Positions 25,953 to 35,090 of a stretch of DNA of 64,000 nucleotides are shown piece by piece. Under the pieces are notes generated by a model that was given only the letters and a program-made list of their open reading frames with translations, searched no databases and was not told the origin of the DNA. Origin of the DNA: Paraburkholderia phenazinium (GTDB lineage: Bacteria > Pseudomonadota > Gammaproteobacteria > Burkholderiales > Burkholderiaceae); the NCBI RefSeq assembly GCF_900100735.1, contig NZ_FNCJ01000004.1, forward strand, positions 250,019-314,018, read 5' to 3'. Both the position numbers and the translations under genes were made by a program. The stretch's first letter is position 1. Each line of letters begins with the position of its first letter.

Positions 25953-28550
25953 ATGAAAACACTCACCGCACCAAGCCGCTCAATGCGCCGCCTAACGGGT
26001 TCTACCCTGGTGGGCTATACACTCATCGCCGCAGCAGCCTTCACGCTTGCCACCCAGGCGTCCCTCGCCCAGGAAGCACCTCCGGATAACGCGCCTGCCG
26101 CGACCCAGAACAGCGTTCCGACCGATCCGCCGGGACGCGTCGCGCGGCTTAACTACAGCTCGGGCGCCGTGACGACCGAACCCGCTGGCGCCACCGACTG
26201 GGCCTACGCGCAGATCAACCGGCCGCTCACGACCGGCGACCAGTTGTGGAACGACCAGAACGCGCGCTCGGAACTACACATCGGTTCTACTGCAGTACGT
26301 CTCGGCGAATCGACCAGTCTCGACATTCTCAATCTCAACGACACCAACGCCCAGTTGAAGGTCGCGCAAGGCACGCTGTCGACGCGCGTGCGCGAACTCG
26401 CACCGGGCTCGACCTATGAGATCGACACGCCGAATCTGGCGCTCGGCATCAGCGCCCCCGGCGACTACCGCGTCGACGTCGCGCCGGACGGCAGCAGCAC
26501 GACCGTCACCGTGCGCAGCGGCAACGCCACCGTGTATGGCGACAACGGCCAGGTGCCGATTGCCGCCGGCCAGCAGATCCGCTTTGCCGGTACGGCCCTG
26601 CAGCAGGTCGCGGACAACGCCGCACCGGGCCTCGACGGTTTCGATCAATGGGCCGCCGGCCGCGATGCCGAGGAAGATCGTTCGGTGTCGGCCCGCTATG
26701 TCTCGCGCGACGTGCCCGGTTATCAAGACCTCGATGCCAACGGCACGTGGCGCAGCAGCCCGCAGTACGGCGAAGTGTGGGTGCCTAACGCGGTGCCGGC
26801 GGGCTGGGCGCCGTATCACGACGGTCACTGGGTCTGGCAAGCGCCTTGGGGCTGGACCTGGGTCGACGACGCACCGTGGGGCTTCGCGCCGTACCACTAC
26901 GGCCGCTGGGCGTACGTCGACGACACGTGGGCGTGGGCGCCCGGTCCGGTGATCGTCGATGCGCCGCCGGTGTATGCCCCGGCGCTGGTCGCCTTTGTCG
27001 GCGGCGGAGGCGGAGGCGGAGGCGGAGGCGGAGGCGGCTCGTTCAACTGGGGCGTGAGTCTTGCAATTGGCGGCGTGGCCGCGGCAGGCGTGGCCTGGTT
27101 CCCGCTTGGCCCGGGCGAACCGTGGCACCCGCGCTGGGGCGACTGGAGCCCCGGGTACTACAACCGCGTGAACAACTACAACCGGGTGAACATCACGAAC
27201 GTCAACAACGTGACGAATATCACCAACATCAACAACATTCACAACACGTACATCAACTATCGCGCGCCGGGTGCTGTGACTGCCGTGCCGGCGACCGCCT
27301 TCGTGCATGGCCAGCCGGTCGGCCGGTTCGCGCAGAAGGTCAACCCGGCGCAATGGCACAACGCGCAGATCAACCCGGGCGGCCCCGGCATTGCGCCAGT
27401 GCGTCAGAGCTTCGAGTCCGGCATGCGCAATGCGAATTACCGGCCGCCCGCTGCAGTGATGGCGCGCTCGGTGGTGGCGACGCGCAGCCCGGTCGTGCCG
27501 CCGGCCTATCACGACACGCTCGCACAACGTTTTGCGCAAGGCGGCGGTCGTGTGCCGGGCGCGGGCGAGCCGATCGTGCGCACTTCGATGCCGGCGCATT
27601 TCACGGGTGCCGAGTCGCATGGCGGTCCGGCTGCAGCCGCGCTGCAGAACGTGAAGGTGGTCCAGGCGAATTCGCCGCGCATGGCCCCGGGCGCGGTGCC
27701 GCATATCGCACAGGGTGGCGTGCGGCCGGGTGAACCTGCAGCAGATGCTGCTCGTCCGGGTTTCGGCGGTCCGAACGCGGCGCAAACGCGGCAAGTTGCA
27801 CAAGCGCCGCATGCGATGCCCGAACAGGGCCGGCCGGGTACGCCGGCGGCGCCGGGTACACAGGCTCAGATGGCCAACGAACGAGCGCAGGAACGCCCGC
27901 AAAACAATGACGTGCCGCGTCCGCCGCAAGCTGGGGGCGCCGCGCCGAACGGCTTCGCGCAGCATGGTGGAGAGCCGGTGAATGCGCAGCAGGCCGCAGC
28001 CGAAGCACGCCACGAACCCGCATGGACCCAACCGCATACGCCGATGGCGCTGCAGGCCCAGCGGGAGCCACACGCACCGGCGCAGCCGCAGCCAGCCGAG
28101 GCGCGGACAGCGGAAAATCATCCGCAAGAGGCTCAACAGGCGCCGCGTGCAGAGTTTCACCCGCAGCCACAGGCCCAACCGCACCAGGAATATCACCCGC
28201 AGGAGGCCCAGCAGGCGCCGCGTCAGGAATTCCACCCGCAGCCACAGGCCCAACCGCACCAGGAATACCACCCGCAGGAGGCCCAGCAGGCGCCGCGTCA
28301 GGAATTCCACCCGCAGCCGCAAGCTCAGCCGCATCAGGAATATCACCCGCAACAGGCCCAGCAGGCGCCGCGTGAACAGTTCCACCCGCAGCCCCAGGCG
28401 CAACCGCGTCAGGAATACCATCCGCCGCAGCAGGCCCAGCAGCCGCGCCCTGAGCCGCGTCCGGCGCAGCAGGCTCAACAGCCGCATCCGCAGCCGCATC
28501 CGGAGCAGCACTCGAACAGCGGCGGCCACGACGAGCATCGCAGGAGCTAA
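25953..28550 (+). CDS. Large exported FecR-domain/Trp-rich protein with Gln-Pro-His repeat tail
   Basis: The 865-residue product has a long signal peptide (to about residue 40). A FecR-like beta domain follows (about 60-200, with TNLALGISAPGDYRV-like strands), then a tryptophan-rich module (about 260-335, DGHWVWQAPWGWTW and WAYVDDTWAWAPG) of the DUF6600 type. Next come 13 consecutive glycines (about 350-362), an Asn-rich stretch (NNYNRVN, NVNNVTNITN) and a C-terminal Gln/Pro/His-rich tail with 25-residue repeats (about 721-820). It is probably periplasmic or surface-exposed. The function is unknown; the family recurs in Burkholderiales as large exported proteins. Confidence 0.82.
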   Translation: MKTLTAPSRSMRRLTGSTLVGYTLIAAAAFTLATQASLAQEAPPDNAPAATQNSVPTDPPGRVARLNYSSGAVTTEPAGATDWAYAQINRPLTTGDQLWNDQNARSELHIGSTAVRLGESTSLDILNLNDTNAQLKVAQGTLSTRVRELAPGSTYEIDTPNLALGISAPGDYRVDVAPDGSSTTVTVRSGNATVYGDNGQVPIAAGQQIRFAGTALQQVADNAAPGLDGFDQWAAGRDAEEDRSVSARYVSRDVPGYQDLDANGTWRSSPQYGEVWVPNAVPAGWAPYHDGHWVWQAPWGWTWVDDAPWGFAPYHYGRWAYVDDTWAWAPGPVIVDAPPVYAPALVAFVGGGGGGGGGGGGGSFNWGVSLAIGGVAAAGVAWFPLGPGEPWHPRWGDWSPGYYNRVNNYNRVNITNVNNVTNITNINNIHNTYINYRAPGAVTAVPATAFVHGQPVGRFAQKVNPAQWHNAQINPGGPGIAPVRQSFESGMRNANYRPPAAVMARSVVATRSPVVPPAYHDTLAQRFAQGGGRVPGAGEPIVRTSMPAHFTGAESHGGPAAAALQNVKVVQANSPRMAPGAVPHIAQGGVRPGEPAADAARPGFGGPNAAQTRQVAQAPHAMPEQGRPGTPAAPGTQAQMANERAQERPQNNDVPRPPQAGGAAPNGFAQHGGEPVNAQQAAAEARHEPAWTQPHTPMALQAQREPHAPAQPQPAEARTAENHPQEAQQAPRAEFHPQPQAQPHQEYHPQEAQQAPRQEFHPQPQAQPHQEYHPQEAQQAPRQEFHPQPQAQPHQEYHPQQAQQAPREQFHPQPQAQPRQEYHPPQQAQQPRPEPRPAQQAQQPHPQPHPEQHSNSGGHDEHRRS
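27000..27038 (+). repeat. (GGCGGA)n microsatellite coding for poly-glycine
   Basis: Thirteen glycine codons, with five GGCGGA hexamers in the core, lie inside the large exported-protein gene. Changes by whole hexamers would alter linker length without shifting the frame. Confidence 0.9.
28113..28412 (+). repeat. Four tandem 75-bp coding repeats
   Basis: Four units of exactly 75 bases each start with GAA at 28113, 28188, 28263 and 28338, and a degenerate partial unit follows from 28413. Each encodes 25 residues of the form ExHPQxAQQAPRxxFHPQ followed by PQAQPxQ. The units differ by a few mostly synonymous bases. Confidence 0.92.
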
Positions 28551-28695
28551 GAGGACGAGAAGTTACCAAAACGAGGGCACTTGAAGGCGGTCCAGGACGT
28601 TGGGACTGGTACCACTCACCGCATTAACGGCTCACCCGCCACCCGCCCCTTCCGGCCTCGCAGCCGGCCTCTGCCCAGCCCGTGATCCGGGCAAC

Positions 28696-28730
28696 AAAAA
28701 GCCCACGCATTTTTTCTGCGTGGGCTTTTT
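28696..28730. terminator. Bidirectional intrinsic terminator
   Basis: A perfect 9-bp stem GCCCACGCA/TGCGTGGGC is flanked by AAAAA and TTTTT. It can end both the plus-strand exported-protein gene and the convergent minus-strand thyA transcript. Confidence 0.88.
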
Positions 28731-28770
28731 CACTGCGGCGCGCGCGGCAGAGGCTGCGCGCAGAAACGAA

Positions 28771-29742
28771 TCAAACCGCCATCGGCGCGGTCAGCGGCTC
28801 GTGATGCCGGTAGCCGACCAGCGAAAAGTCCACCGGCTCGATTTTCTCGAGCCACTCGGGCTCGTACACGCCCGTCTTCGCGTATTCCGGCACCCGCTCG
28901 GCGATCGCCAGTTGCGGGCTCTCGTACGGCTCGCGGCCGATCTGCCGTTGCAGCATGTCGAGCTGGTTCTCGTAGATATGGGCGTCGCCGATGAAGTACG
29001 TGAACCAGCGCGGCGTATAGCCCGTCAAGCGTCCGACCAGATGCAGCAGAGCCGCACCTTCGGTCAGGTTGAACGGCGTGCCGAGGCCCACGTCATTGCT
29101 GCGAATGTACAGACACAGCGAGATTTCCCGGCGGGCAGCGTTCGGCAGGAACTGGTACAGCAGGTGGCACGCCGGCAAGGCGATCTCCTCCAGCACCGCA
29201 GGATTCCACGCATGAAACAGAATGCGCCGGTCGGCGGGGTTCTGCATGATCGTATCGAGGCACTGGCGCAGCTGGTCGATCGCCTTGTACAGCAGCACCT
29301 TGCGGGCACCGTCTTCCACGAATTCGGTGACGACCCGATAGCCGCGACCGGTCGCATCCGCGATCTGCGCGTTCGCTGAGGCGTCCAGCACCTTATAGGC
29401 CGGCCATTTGCGCCATTGCACGCCATACACATCGCCCAGGTCGTCCGGGCCTTCGCGATACGGATTGGCCAGCCACTGCGGATTCTGATTGGCGTTCGCG
29501 TCCCACACCTTGCAGCCGAGCTCGCGGAAATCCGCCGCACTGCGCGAGGCGCGCAGGAATCCCACCAGTTCGCCAATCGCCGATTTAAAGGCGAGCTTCT
29601 TGGTGGTCACGGCGGGGAAACCCTGCTGGAGATCGAAGCGGAGCATCGCGCCCGGCATGCTGATGGTGCGGATGCCAGTGCGGTTCTCCTGCCACGTCCC
29701 GGTGTCGAGAATCGAGCGGACGAGGTCGAGGTATTGTTTCAT
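28771..29742 (-). CDS. thyA: Thymidylate synthase ThyA
   Basis: ThyA methylates dUMP to dTMP using methylene-tetrahydrofolate, which it oxidises to dihydrofolate. The catalytic cysteine lies in [10 protein letters not shown], preceded by [10 protein letters not shown], and the folate-binding [16 protein letters not shown] is intact. The 323-residue length is larger than the 264 of E. coli, because of an insertion in the first half (around residues 85-150); long forms are known in other bacteria. The ATG at 29742 is preferred over the open frame to 29790. Dihydrofolate reductase, its usual partner, is encoded 10 kb away. Confidence 0.96.
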   Translation of the reverse strand: MKQYLDLVRSILDTGTWQENRTGIRTISMPGAMLRFDLQQGFPAVTTKKLAFKSAIGELVGFLRASRSAADFRELGCKVWDANANQNPQWLANPYREGPDDLGDVYGVQWRKWPAYKVLDASANAQIADATGRGYRVVTEFVEDGARKVLLYKAIDQLRQCLDTIMQNPADRRILFHAWNPAVLEEIALPACHLLYQFLPNAARREISLCLYIRSNDVGLGTPFNLTEGAALLHLVGRLTGYTPRWFTYFIGDAHIYENQLDMLQRQIGREPYESPQLAIAERVPEYAKTGVYEPEWLEKIEPVDFSLVGYRHHEPLTAPMAV

Positions 29743-29924
29743 TCGGGTTCCTTCGGCCCGGCGCCGGGCGCCCAGGACTTTTTGCGACAAAACCCGATTC
29801 TAACAAGCGCGGACGACCGACGCGCCGACACGCCTTTTCTGCTGCGCGACCGCCTGCCTGCGAGCGCCGCCAGGCGCGTCCGCTCAAACCGCCCAACCAC
29901 GCTACTTACACGTACCGCAGACCT

Positions 29925-31316
29925 TCAGATATGCGGCATGGTGGCCGGCTCGGCATGTGCGCCAATCGGCTCGCCTTCCATGTGACGCATGCCGTGCGCG
30001 CACAGCAAGCGGTACAGCGTAACCCGCGAGATACCCAGTTCCTGCGCCGCGTCGCCGAGGCGGCCGCGATGGCGCAGCAGCGCCAGTTCGATAGCCTGGC
30101 GTTCCGCCGCTTCGCGCGCCTGGGCAAGCGACACCGGCACGATCTCCACGTATTCCGCCAGCTCGAGATCGCGGGCGGTGATCGCGCGACCTTCCGACAT
30201 CACGATGGCGCGACGCACCCGGTTGATCAGTTCGCGCACGTTGCCGGGCCAACTATAGTTGTGCAGTGCGGCGATCGCATCGGGCGCAAACCCGCGCAGA
30301 CGGCGGCTTGCATCTTTTCTGAAACGTTCCAGCATGTGCCGCGCAAGTAGTTCGATATCCTTACCACGCGCACGCAACGGCGGTTCGTCGATTTGCAGCA
30401 CGCACAGGCGGTGATATAGATCGGAACGGAAACGTCCTTCGATCATCGCTGCATTCATATCGACGTGGGTGGCCGAGATGATCCGCACGTCCACATCTAC
30501 CGCGCCGTGGCCGCCGAGGCGCTCCACCTTGCGCTCCTGCAGGAAACGCAGCAGGCTCGCCTGGCTTTCGAGCGGCAGGTCGCCGATTTCATCGAGAAAC
30601 AGCGTGCCGCCATTGGCCGCTTCGACCCGGCCGATCTTGCGCTGGTTAGCCCCCGTAAAGGCGCCACGCTCATAGCCGAACAACTCCGATTGCAGCAGGT
30701 GCGGCGGAATCGCGCCACAGTTGATCGGCACGAACGGCGCGCTGCGCCGCGACGAACGCTCGTGGATCGCCACGGCGGTGAGTTCCTTGCCGGTGCCCGA
30801 CTCGCCCGAGATGAACACCGGTGCGTCGGTCATCGCCACTTTGCGGATCGAGCGGAACAGCGCGAGCATGGCGTCGCACGAACCGACCATTTCGCCTTCG
30901 GTGCCGTTCGGTGCGTTGTCGTTGGAAGCGGGCTCGCCGAGCGAGATCATGCCGTAGGCGTGTCCTACCGAGTCGACGATCCTGTCGCCCGAGTAAGGCA
31001 CCGTCACGTAGTCGAAACAATAGTCGCGCACGAGCCGGCGCAAAGCCGCGTCCTGCAGTTGGCCGGGCATGGTGGCAGCCACCCAGCCGACGTTCGGCAT
31101 CGTCAGGCACGACTCGAACGCAGCGATTTCGTGCTGCTGGAAATGGCTCGAAAGATCGAGCAAGCCGCCCGCTGCCATCCCGGCGCGAACGGCACGGCGT
31201 ACGTCGCGCGCCGAACCGACCACTTCGACGTGCCAGCCACGCTGGTTGAACCTGGTGTTCAGCTCCGCGCTAGGGTCACGCGAAACGTAAATCAGTTGCC
31301 GCGTTGCGGGTTCCAT
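29925..31316 (-). CDS. Sigma-54-dependent transcriptional activator (VpsR-like), flanking copy 1
   Basis: This 463-residue activator has an N-terminal receiver-like domain (about 1-130). The AAA+ sigma-54 domain has Walker A GESGTGKE (171-178), an intact GAFTGA loop (218-223) and Walker B GGTLFLDEIGD (236-246). A C-terminal Fis-type helix-turn-helix (DAAQELGISRVTLYRLL) completes it. The layout resembles VpsR/BerB biofilm regulators, some of which respond to cyclic di-GMP. GAGAGGA precedes the ATG. It is divergent from the Fap-like gene block and very similar to the activator at 38.2 kb, so both probably control that block. Confidence 0.9.
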   Translation of the reverse strand: MEPATRQLIYVSRDPSAELNTRFNQRGWHVEVVGSARDVRRAVRAGMAAGGLLDLSSHFQQHEIAAFESCLTMPNVGWVAATMPGQLQDAALRRLVRDYCFDYVTVPYSGDRIVDSVGHAYGMISLGEPASNDNAPNGTEGEMVGSCDAMLALFRSIRKVAMTDAPVFISGESGTGKELTAVAIHERSSRRSAPFVPINCGAIPPHLLQSELFGYERGAFTGANQRKIGRVEAANGGTLFLDEIGDLPLESQASLLRFLQERKVERLGGHGAVDVDVRIISATHVDMNAAMIEGRFRSDLYHRLCVLQIDEPPLRARGKDIELLARHMLERFRKDASRRLRGFAPDAIAALHNYSWPGNVRELINRVRRAIVMSEGRAITARDLELAEYVEIVPVSLAQAREAAERQAIELALLRHRGRLGDAAQELGISRVTLYRLLCAHGMRHMEGEPIGAHAEPATMPHI

Positions 31317-31717
31317 TATTCAGATCCTCTCGTCAACGAACGTTAAGGATGACGGCACGCACCTGAACATGTTTCAGACACGTTGACCCAGTTCGGGATT
31401 CGCGCATAGCAAATAACCGAACGGCCATTCCATTCCGTGCGGACAGCTGATCCCCGAAAAGCGGCGTGTGTGATTGAGACGGCCCAACGTCGGGCTTTTT
31501 TTAAATGTGACTCTGTTTTCGAGAGCTTACTATACGCGCGCCGCTTCGAAAACAAATATGCGAATTTAATCGCCCCCTCGCCGTCCAGCAAGGCTGGGCG
31601 GGCGTTACACAAGTCTGCGCAATCTGAATAAAACGTTTCCAGGGTGGTGGGCTACGTATCTACCCTGACGTTTAGCGTACCGGCGCTAATTGCGAATTAT
31701 CGGTATTTCCTGCCACT

Positions 31718-31735
31718 CGTTTCAGGGCTGAAACG
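31718..31735. promoter_or_regulatory. Perfect 8-bp dyad, candidate activator binding site
   Basis: CGTTTCAG and CTGAAACG pair around GG. The centre lies about 109 bases upstream of the start predicted from the sigma-54 promoter, the usual distance for an enhancer-like site bound by a sigma-54 activator. Two looser CTGAA/TTCAG pairs occur further upstream. Confidence 0.5.
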
Positions 31736-31809
31736 TTTTTCCCTCATTTTCACATATCGGCTCTTCGCCGCCTTCCCCCCACCCAGTCGCATCAACGGAT
31801 TGCGCCTCA

Positions 31810-31825
31810 TGGCACACGTTTCGCT
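31810..31825 (+). promoter_or_regulatory. Candidate sigma-54 (-24/-12) promoter
   Basis: TGGCAC at 31810-31815 and TCGCT at 31821-31825 place GG and GC exactly 12 bases apart, as required. One base of the -12 TTGC element is changed to TCGC. The transcript would start near 31836, leaving a short leader with AAGGAG ahead of the ATG at 31853. Confidence 0.45.
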
Positions 31826-31852
31826 AAATGTCTCGCACCAAGGAGACACACC

Positions 31853-32368
31853 ATGCGACTCGCTTTCCGCATCGATCCGCGCCACTGCCAGCCGCTCGCC
31901 GCACTATGCGCCGCGTTGCTGCTGGTTGCGCTGCCCCCTGGCGTCAACGCACAGGAATCGGTCACCACCCCTTCCCCCGATACCGGATCCGTCACCCTCG
32001 CGAGCCCAACGCCCGCAGCGGTGACGGCCCCGGATACCGCGGTCAGCGATGCAGCCGACACGTCGAATCCCGCTGCCACCCGCAGCGATCTCGCCGGCGA
32101 CGCGCTGAGCATTCCCGCCGACGCCGCGGCGGTCGACACGGTGGCGGCCAGCGATCTGACGCTCGACGACCAGGTGCTCTCGCAGCAGCGCGGCGGCTTC
32201 AGCGGCATGTTGATGGTAGCCGCGACGCCGCAACTGATGCGTGGGGTCGGCAACGGTGGCAACGGCGTGACGCTGTGGGACGAAATCGCCCCGCCGTCGC
32301 CGCTGCCGGTCCCGGTCGACGTGGCCCGCTCAGCACAGGGCAACGTGACGAGCTACCAGAGAAATTAG
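31853..32368 (+). CDS. Exported protein of the Fap-like block, gene 1
   Basis: The 171-residue product has a signal peptide (to about residue 33, ending VNAQ), a low-complexity Ala/Thr/Asp-rich stretch and then LTLDDQVLSQQRGG at residues 102-115. That motif resembles the leader of double-glycine peptides cut by C39 peptidases: Leu at -12, Asp at -11, Leu at -7 and Gly-Gly before the cut. A related DDSVLASQSGKG occurs in gene 6. The AAGGAG ribosome site is strong. Its position as first gene suggests a FapA-like place, but I do not see convincing FapA similarity. Confidence 0.7.
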   Translation: MRLAFRIDPRHCQPLAALCAALLLVALPPGVNAQESVTTPSPDTGSVTLASPTPAAVTAPDTAVSDAADTSNPAATRSDLAGDALSIPADAAAVDTVAASDLTLDDQVLSQQRGGFSGMLMVAATPQLMRGVGNGGNGVTLWDEIAPPSPLPVPVDVARSAQGNVTSYQRN

Positions 32369-32462
32369 ATGAACGACGCGCACTCGCTGCCCGCTGACGA
32401 TCGCTAGCGATCACTAGCGATAACCAAGGGCCGCACCGACCGTCCGCCATCAAGGAACCGAC

Positions 32463-32981
32463 ATGAACGCCTCAACCCAGATGCTGCGCCGCAAGCTCAC
32501 CTGTGGCACCCGCCGTCCTCGCACCGTAGCGATCGGTGCGCTGCTGAGCGTGCTTGCCGCCGGCGCCGCTCTCCCGGCCGCAGCACAGCAGGTCAGCCAG
32601 CCGGGCAACCTGATCATCGAGACCGACATCACGCCGCGTGACGCCTTTGTGCCGGTGCCGAAAAGCGCGGACCCGATCGCCGTGCAGGTCGAGACCTTCC
32701 CCGCTGCGACGTTCGATACGGCACTCGGCGCGATGGCGAGCGACCTCGACCTGAACGGCGCGCATGGCACCGCCGGTGTCGCCGGCAGCGGCGCACTGCC
32801 GGGGCTGACGGGCTCCAACGGGGTGGGCGGCCTGGAGCATCTGCTGGCAGGTAACGGCAGCGGCGCCCCGGTCGGCGCGGGCGCCGGTCTCGGCGGCGCC
32901 GGCGGCATCGGCGGCTCGATCGCCCAATCGGTAAACGGCGCACTCGCTCCGCTCGGCGCGGCGATGGGAGCGATCAAATGA
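32463..32981 (+). CDS. Exported protein of the Fap-like block, gene 2
   Basis: The 172-residue product has a signal peptide (about 1-41, ending AAAQQ). A short conserved-looking segment follows (GNLIIETDITPRDAFVP), and then a Gly/Ala/Leu-rich C-terminal half with little charge (GAGAGLGGAGGIGGS). It lacks the Asn/Gly repeats of genes 3 and 4 and I do not recognise a family. AAGGA precedes the ATG. The stop overlaps the start of gene 3 (ATGA), so the two are coupled. The gap before it contains a 14-base palindrome (GATCGCTAGCGATC, 32399-32412). Confidence 0.68.
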   Translation: MNASTQMLRRKLTCGTRRPRTVAIGALLSVLAAGAALPAAAQQVSQPGNLIIETDITPRDAFVPVPKSADPIAVQVETFPAATFDTALGAMASDLDLNGAHGTAGVAGSGALPGLTGSNGVGGLEHLLAGNGSGAPVGAGAGLGGAGGIGGSIAQSVNGALAPLGAAMGAIK

Positions 32982-33640
32982 CAACCTCAAACGCACAGGC
33001 CACTCACACCATGCCATCACGTCTGCAACTTCGCCGTCCCTTGATCGCGCTCGCCCTGCTCAGCTGCTCGTGCCTCGCGGTTCAGGCTCAGGCGCAGGTT
33101 CAAACGCCGCCTGCACAAGTCGACGTGCAGGCGCTGATCGGCAGCGGCGTGGCCAACGGCGCGGTTGGGGTCGTCGCGATCAACGAGGCGGCAGGCCTCG
33201 ACAACGCACAAGCCAATCAAGGCGTGATTACCAACGGGCAAGTGCCGCTCGACCTGATCGGCACTTCGCAAAGCGCGTCGACAAACGCGAAGACGAGTGC
33301 TGCGCGCAGCGACATCGATAGCAACGCATTTTCAAACACCTCTGGCCTTATCGAAGTGAATCAGTCGGCGGGTGTAGGGAATCTTCAGCGGAACAGTGCC
33401 GTGGTCGGTTCTGCTCCGGTTGAAGGGGAGATCGTAGCGGATGGGGTGCTATCCGCTACGACCGCCAAAAACAGCGGCCCAGGCGGTTCTGGTCAAAACC
33501 ACGACGCACGCGAGGTGTCCATCGGTCCGGACGCGCTCAAGAACGTCAGTGGGATCGTCCAGATCAACCAGACCGCTGGCACGGGCAATGTCAGTTCAAA
33601 CAGTTTTGTGCTCCGTCCCCCGGCGGGCACCTTTTTCTAA
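32978..33640 (+). CDS. Fap-like repeat protein (FapB-like candidate), gene 3
   Basis: The 220-residue product has a signal peptide (to about residue 39) and three imperfect repeats at about residues 57-83, 115-143 and 184-211. Each has the core G-x-(V/I)-x-(V/I)-N-x-x-A-G-x-x-N-x-x-x-N, for example SGLIEVNQSAGVGNLQRNS. Similar repeats build the amyloid subunits FapB and FapC of Pseudomonas. The small size and place before the larger repeat protein suggest a minor, FapB-like nucleating subunit. A start at residue 12 (MPSRLQ) is possible. Confidence 0.75.
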   Translation: MTTSNAQATHTMPSRLQLRRPLIALALLSCSCLAVQAQAQVQTPPAQVDVQALIGSGVANGAVGVVAINEAAGLDNAQANQGVITNGQVPLDLIGTSQSASTNAKTSAARSDIDSNAFSNTSGLIEVNQSAGVGNLQRNSAVVGSAPVEGEIVADGVLSATTAKNSGPGGSGQNHDAREVSIGPDALKNVSGIVQINQTAGTGNVSSNSFVLRPPAGTFF

Positions 33641-33669
33641 CGAGCCACACTCTTTATCGGAGCGTCATC

Positions 33670-35070
33670 ATGAAGCGCACTATCATTGCAGCGGCTGTTC
33701 TTTCGACGATGGCAGTCAGCTCGGCCTACGCCGAATGCACAGCCGGTTGCGACCCAGCTGAGCTCTTTACGGCAACCAACGTCTATACCGACATCGGCGA
33801 ATTCGGCTTCATCACGCTGCGCGGCAAAGTCGACGTGTCGAGCAGCTCGGGCGCCACTGTCAACAACACACAGAACGTGGACATCAGCGGCGTTGACATG
33901 AAGACGCCTCCGCAGAGCTACGTCTCCGGCAAGGTAACCACCACCACCAACGCCACCAACAGCTGGTTCAACGGCAGCGGCAGCGGTTCGAACTACTCGC
34001 TTCACTCGTCGTTCGCCGCGGGCCAGTTTGCTGAAGGCTCGCAAGAGCAATCGGCTGCAGCTTACGCACAAGGCCAGAGCTTCGGCGAAAGCAGCGGATT
34101 CAAGCAAGGCTTTGAAGGGTCGGTCGCCGGCGGCGGCTACTCCAACACCCACAATAGCGCCAACGGCTATCTGGCAGCCGGCTTCATCGCCGGCATCGGC
34201 GGCGGCCATGGCGTGATCTTCGGTGGTGTGGCCGCGGGCTTCGCCGCTGCGCTGAACACGCACTCCTCGGACAACTACGGCGGCTACTTCGCCGAGCAGT
34301 CTTCCGGTCACCAGTCGGCATGGGGACAAGAACATTCGTCCGGCTACTTCGCACAGGCAGGGGAACAAAGCGCTTCGGGCTACTACGAGGGCAGCAAGGT
34401 CTCCGGCGATGCCAACGCATGGGGATGGAGCGCGCATAACGACCTCAGCGCAGGCTATGTCAACGTCTCCGGCAGCGTGACGCAGCACATCAACACCGAA
34501 ACGCCGACGACGATGTCGGCCACCATCGGCGACGGTGCACTGGGTCTCGCGAACGGCAACATCGGCGTCAACATCGCCACCGGCGTGGACAACGCACAGT
34601 CCAACGACGCAGCACTGTCGAACATGGATGCGGGCCCGGTATTCGGCTCGGCGCAGATCTACTCGACCCAGGCCTCCATCGGCTCTGCGAAAGTGGGTGA
34701 CTTCAACTTCGTCTCGGCCGTCGGTAACGGTGCACTGGCAGGCGCTACCGGCAACATCGGTGTGAACGTCGCATCGGGTGTCGGCAACGCGCAAAACAAC
34801 AGCCTCGCTGCCTCGGCTACGACCACAAGCAGCAGCGGCGATTCGGGCTGGATGCGCGGCGGCTCGAATAGCGGCGGCGAAGTCATCGCCAGCGACCAAA
34901 ACTGCCAGACCGCAGCGGCAGGGGTCAATGGTGAATTCACCGGGTCGTCATCGCTCGGCGCCGGCGCTCTCGCGAACGCCAGCGGCAACATCGGCGTGAA
35001 CATCGCGTCGGGGGTAGGCAATCTCCAACACAACGGCCTCGCAGTCGCCAGCGTGTCGGTCGGCAAGTAA
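33670..35070 (+). CDS. Fap-like major repeat protein (FapC-like candidate), gene 4
   Basis: The 466-residue product has a signal peptide (cleavage after AYA, residue 21) and an N-terminal ECTAGC cysteine pair. A long Ser/Gly/Gln/Ala/Tyr-rich middle follows. Three repeats lie near residues 288-315, 352-380 and 431-458: GNIGVNIATGVDNAQSN, GNIGVNVASGVGNAQNN and GNIGVNIASGVGNLQHN. These match the kind of repeat known from FapC, the main fibre protein of Pseudomonas amyloid. A further cysteine (DQNCQTA) lies between repeats 2 and 3. I infer it is the main fibre subunit. A strong hairpin follows its stop. Confidence 0.78.
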   Translation: MKRTIIAAAVLSTMAVSSAYAECTAGCDPAELFTATNVYTDIGEFGFITLRGKVDVSSSSGATVNNTQNVDISGVDMKTPPQSYVSGKVTTTTNATNSWFNGSGSGSNYSLHSSFAAGQFAEGSQEQSAAAYAQGQSFGESSGFKQGFEGSVAGGGYSNTHNSANGYLAAGFIAGIGGGHGVIFGGVAAGFAAALNTHSSDNYGGYFAEQSSGHQSAWGQEHSSGYFAQAGEQSASGYYEGSKVSGDANAWGWSAHNDLSAGYVNVSGSVTQHINTETPTTMSATIGDGALGLANGNIGVNIATGVDNAQSNDAALSNMDAGPVFGSAQIYSTQASIGSAKVGDFNFVSAVGNGALAGATGNIGVNVASGVGNAQNNSLAASATTTSSSGDSGWMRGGSNSGGEVIASDQNCQTAAAGVNGEFTGSSSLGAGALANASGNIGVNIASGVGNLQHNGLAVASVSVGK

Positions 35071-35090
35071 AGCTTCATCGCAGGAAGGCA

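Larger units (their letters stand above)
31317..31852. other. Divergent control region of the Fap-like block
   Basis: This 536-base non-coding stretch separates the minus-strand activator from the first exported-protein gene. It is AT-richer than its surroundings. It contains several CTGAA/TTCAG half-sites: CTGAACATGTTTCAG at 31363-31377, a degenerate CTGAA to CCAG pair at 31624-31642 and a perfect dyad at 31718-31735. A candidate sigma-54 promoter lies at 31810-31825. A GCCC-GGGC hairpin with seven T near 31482-31501 could be a weak terminator. No RNA gene is recognised. Confidence 0.6.

Noticed and set aside
25874..26089. 71-codon frame starting GTG 25874 behind a strong ribosome site
   Set aside because: It overlaps the large exported-protein gene in another frame and has no recognisable features. 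The 4-codon ATG frame fits the ribosome site better, but neither is proven.
28113..28412. Regular 75-bp repeats considered as a CRISPR array
   Set aside because: The units abut without unique spacers, lie fully in frame in a coding region and encode conserved 25-residue repeats.
26274..28538. Long open frame of 754 codons on the minus strand opposite the large exported-protein gene
   Set aside because: It is rich in Arg, Leu and His with no domain signal, and arises from GC-rich third codon positions and the antisense of the coding repeats. The plus-strand product has a signal peptide and recognised modules.
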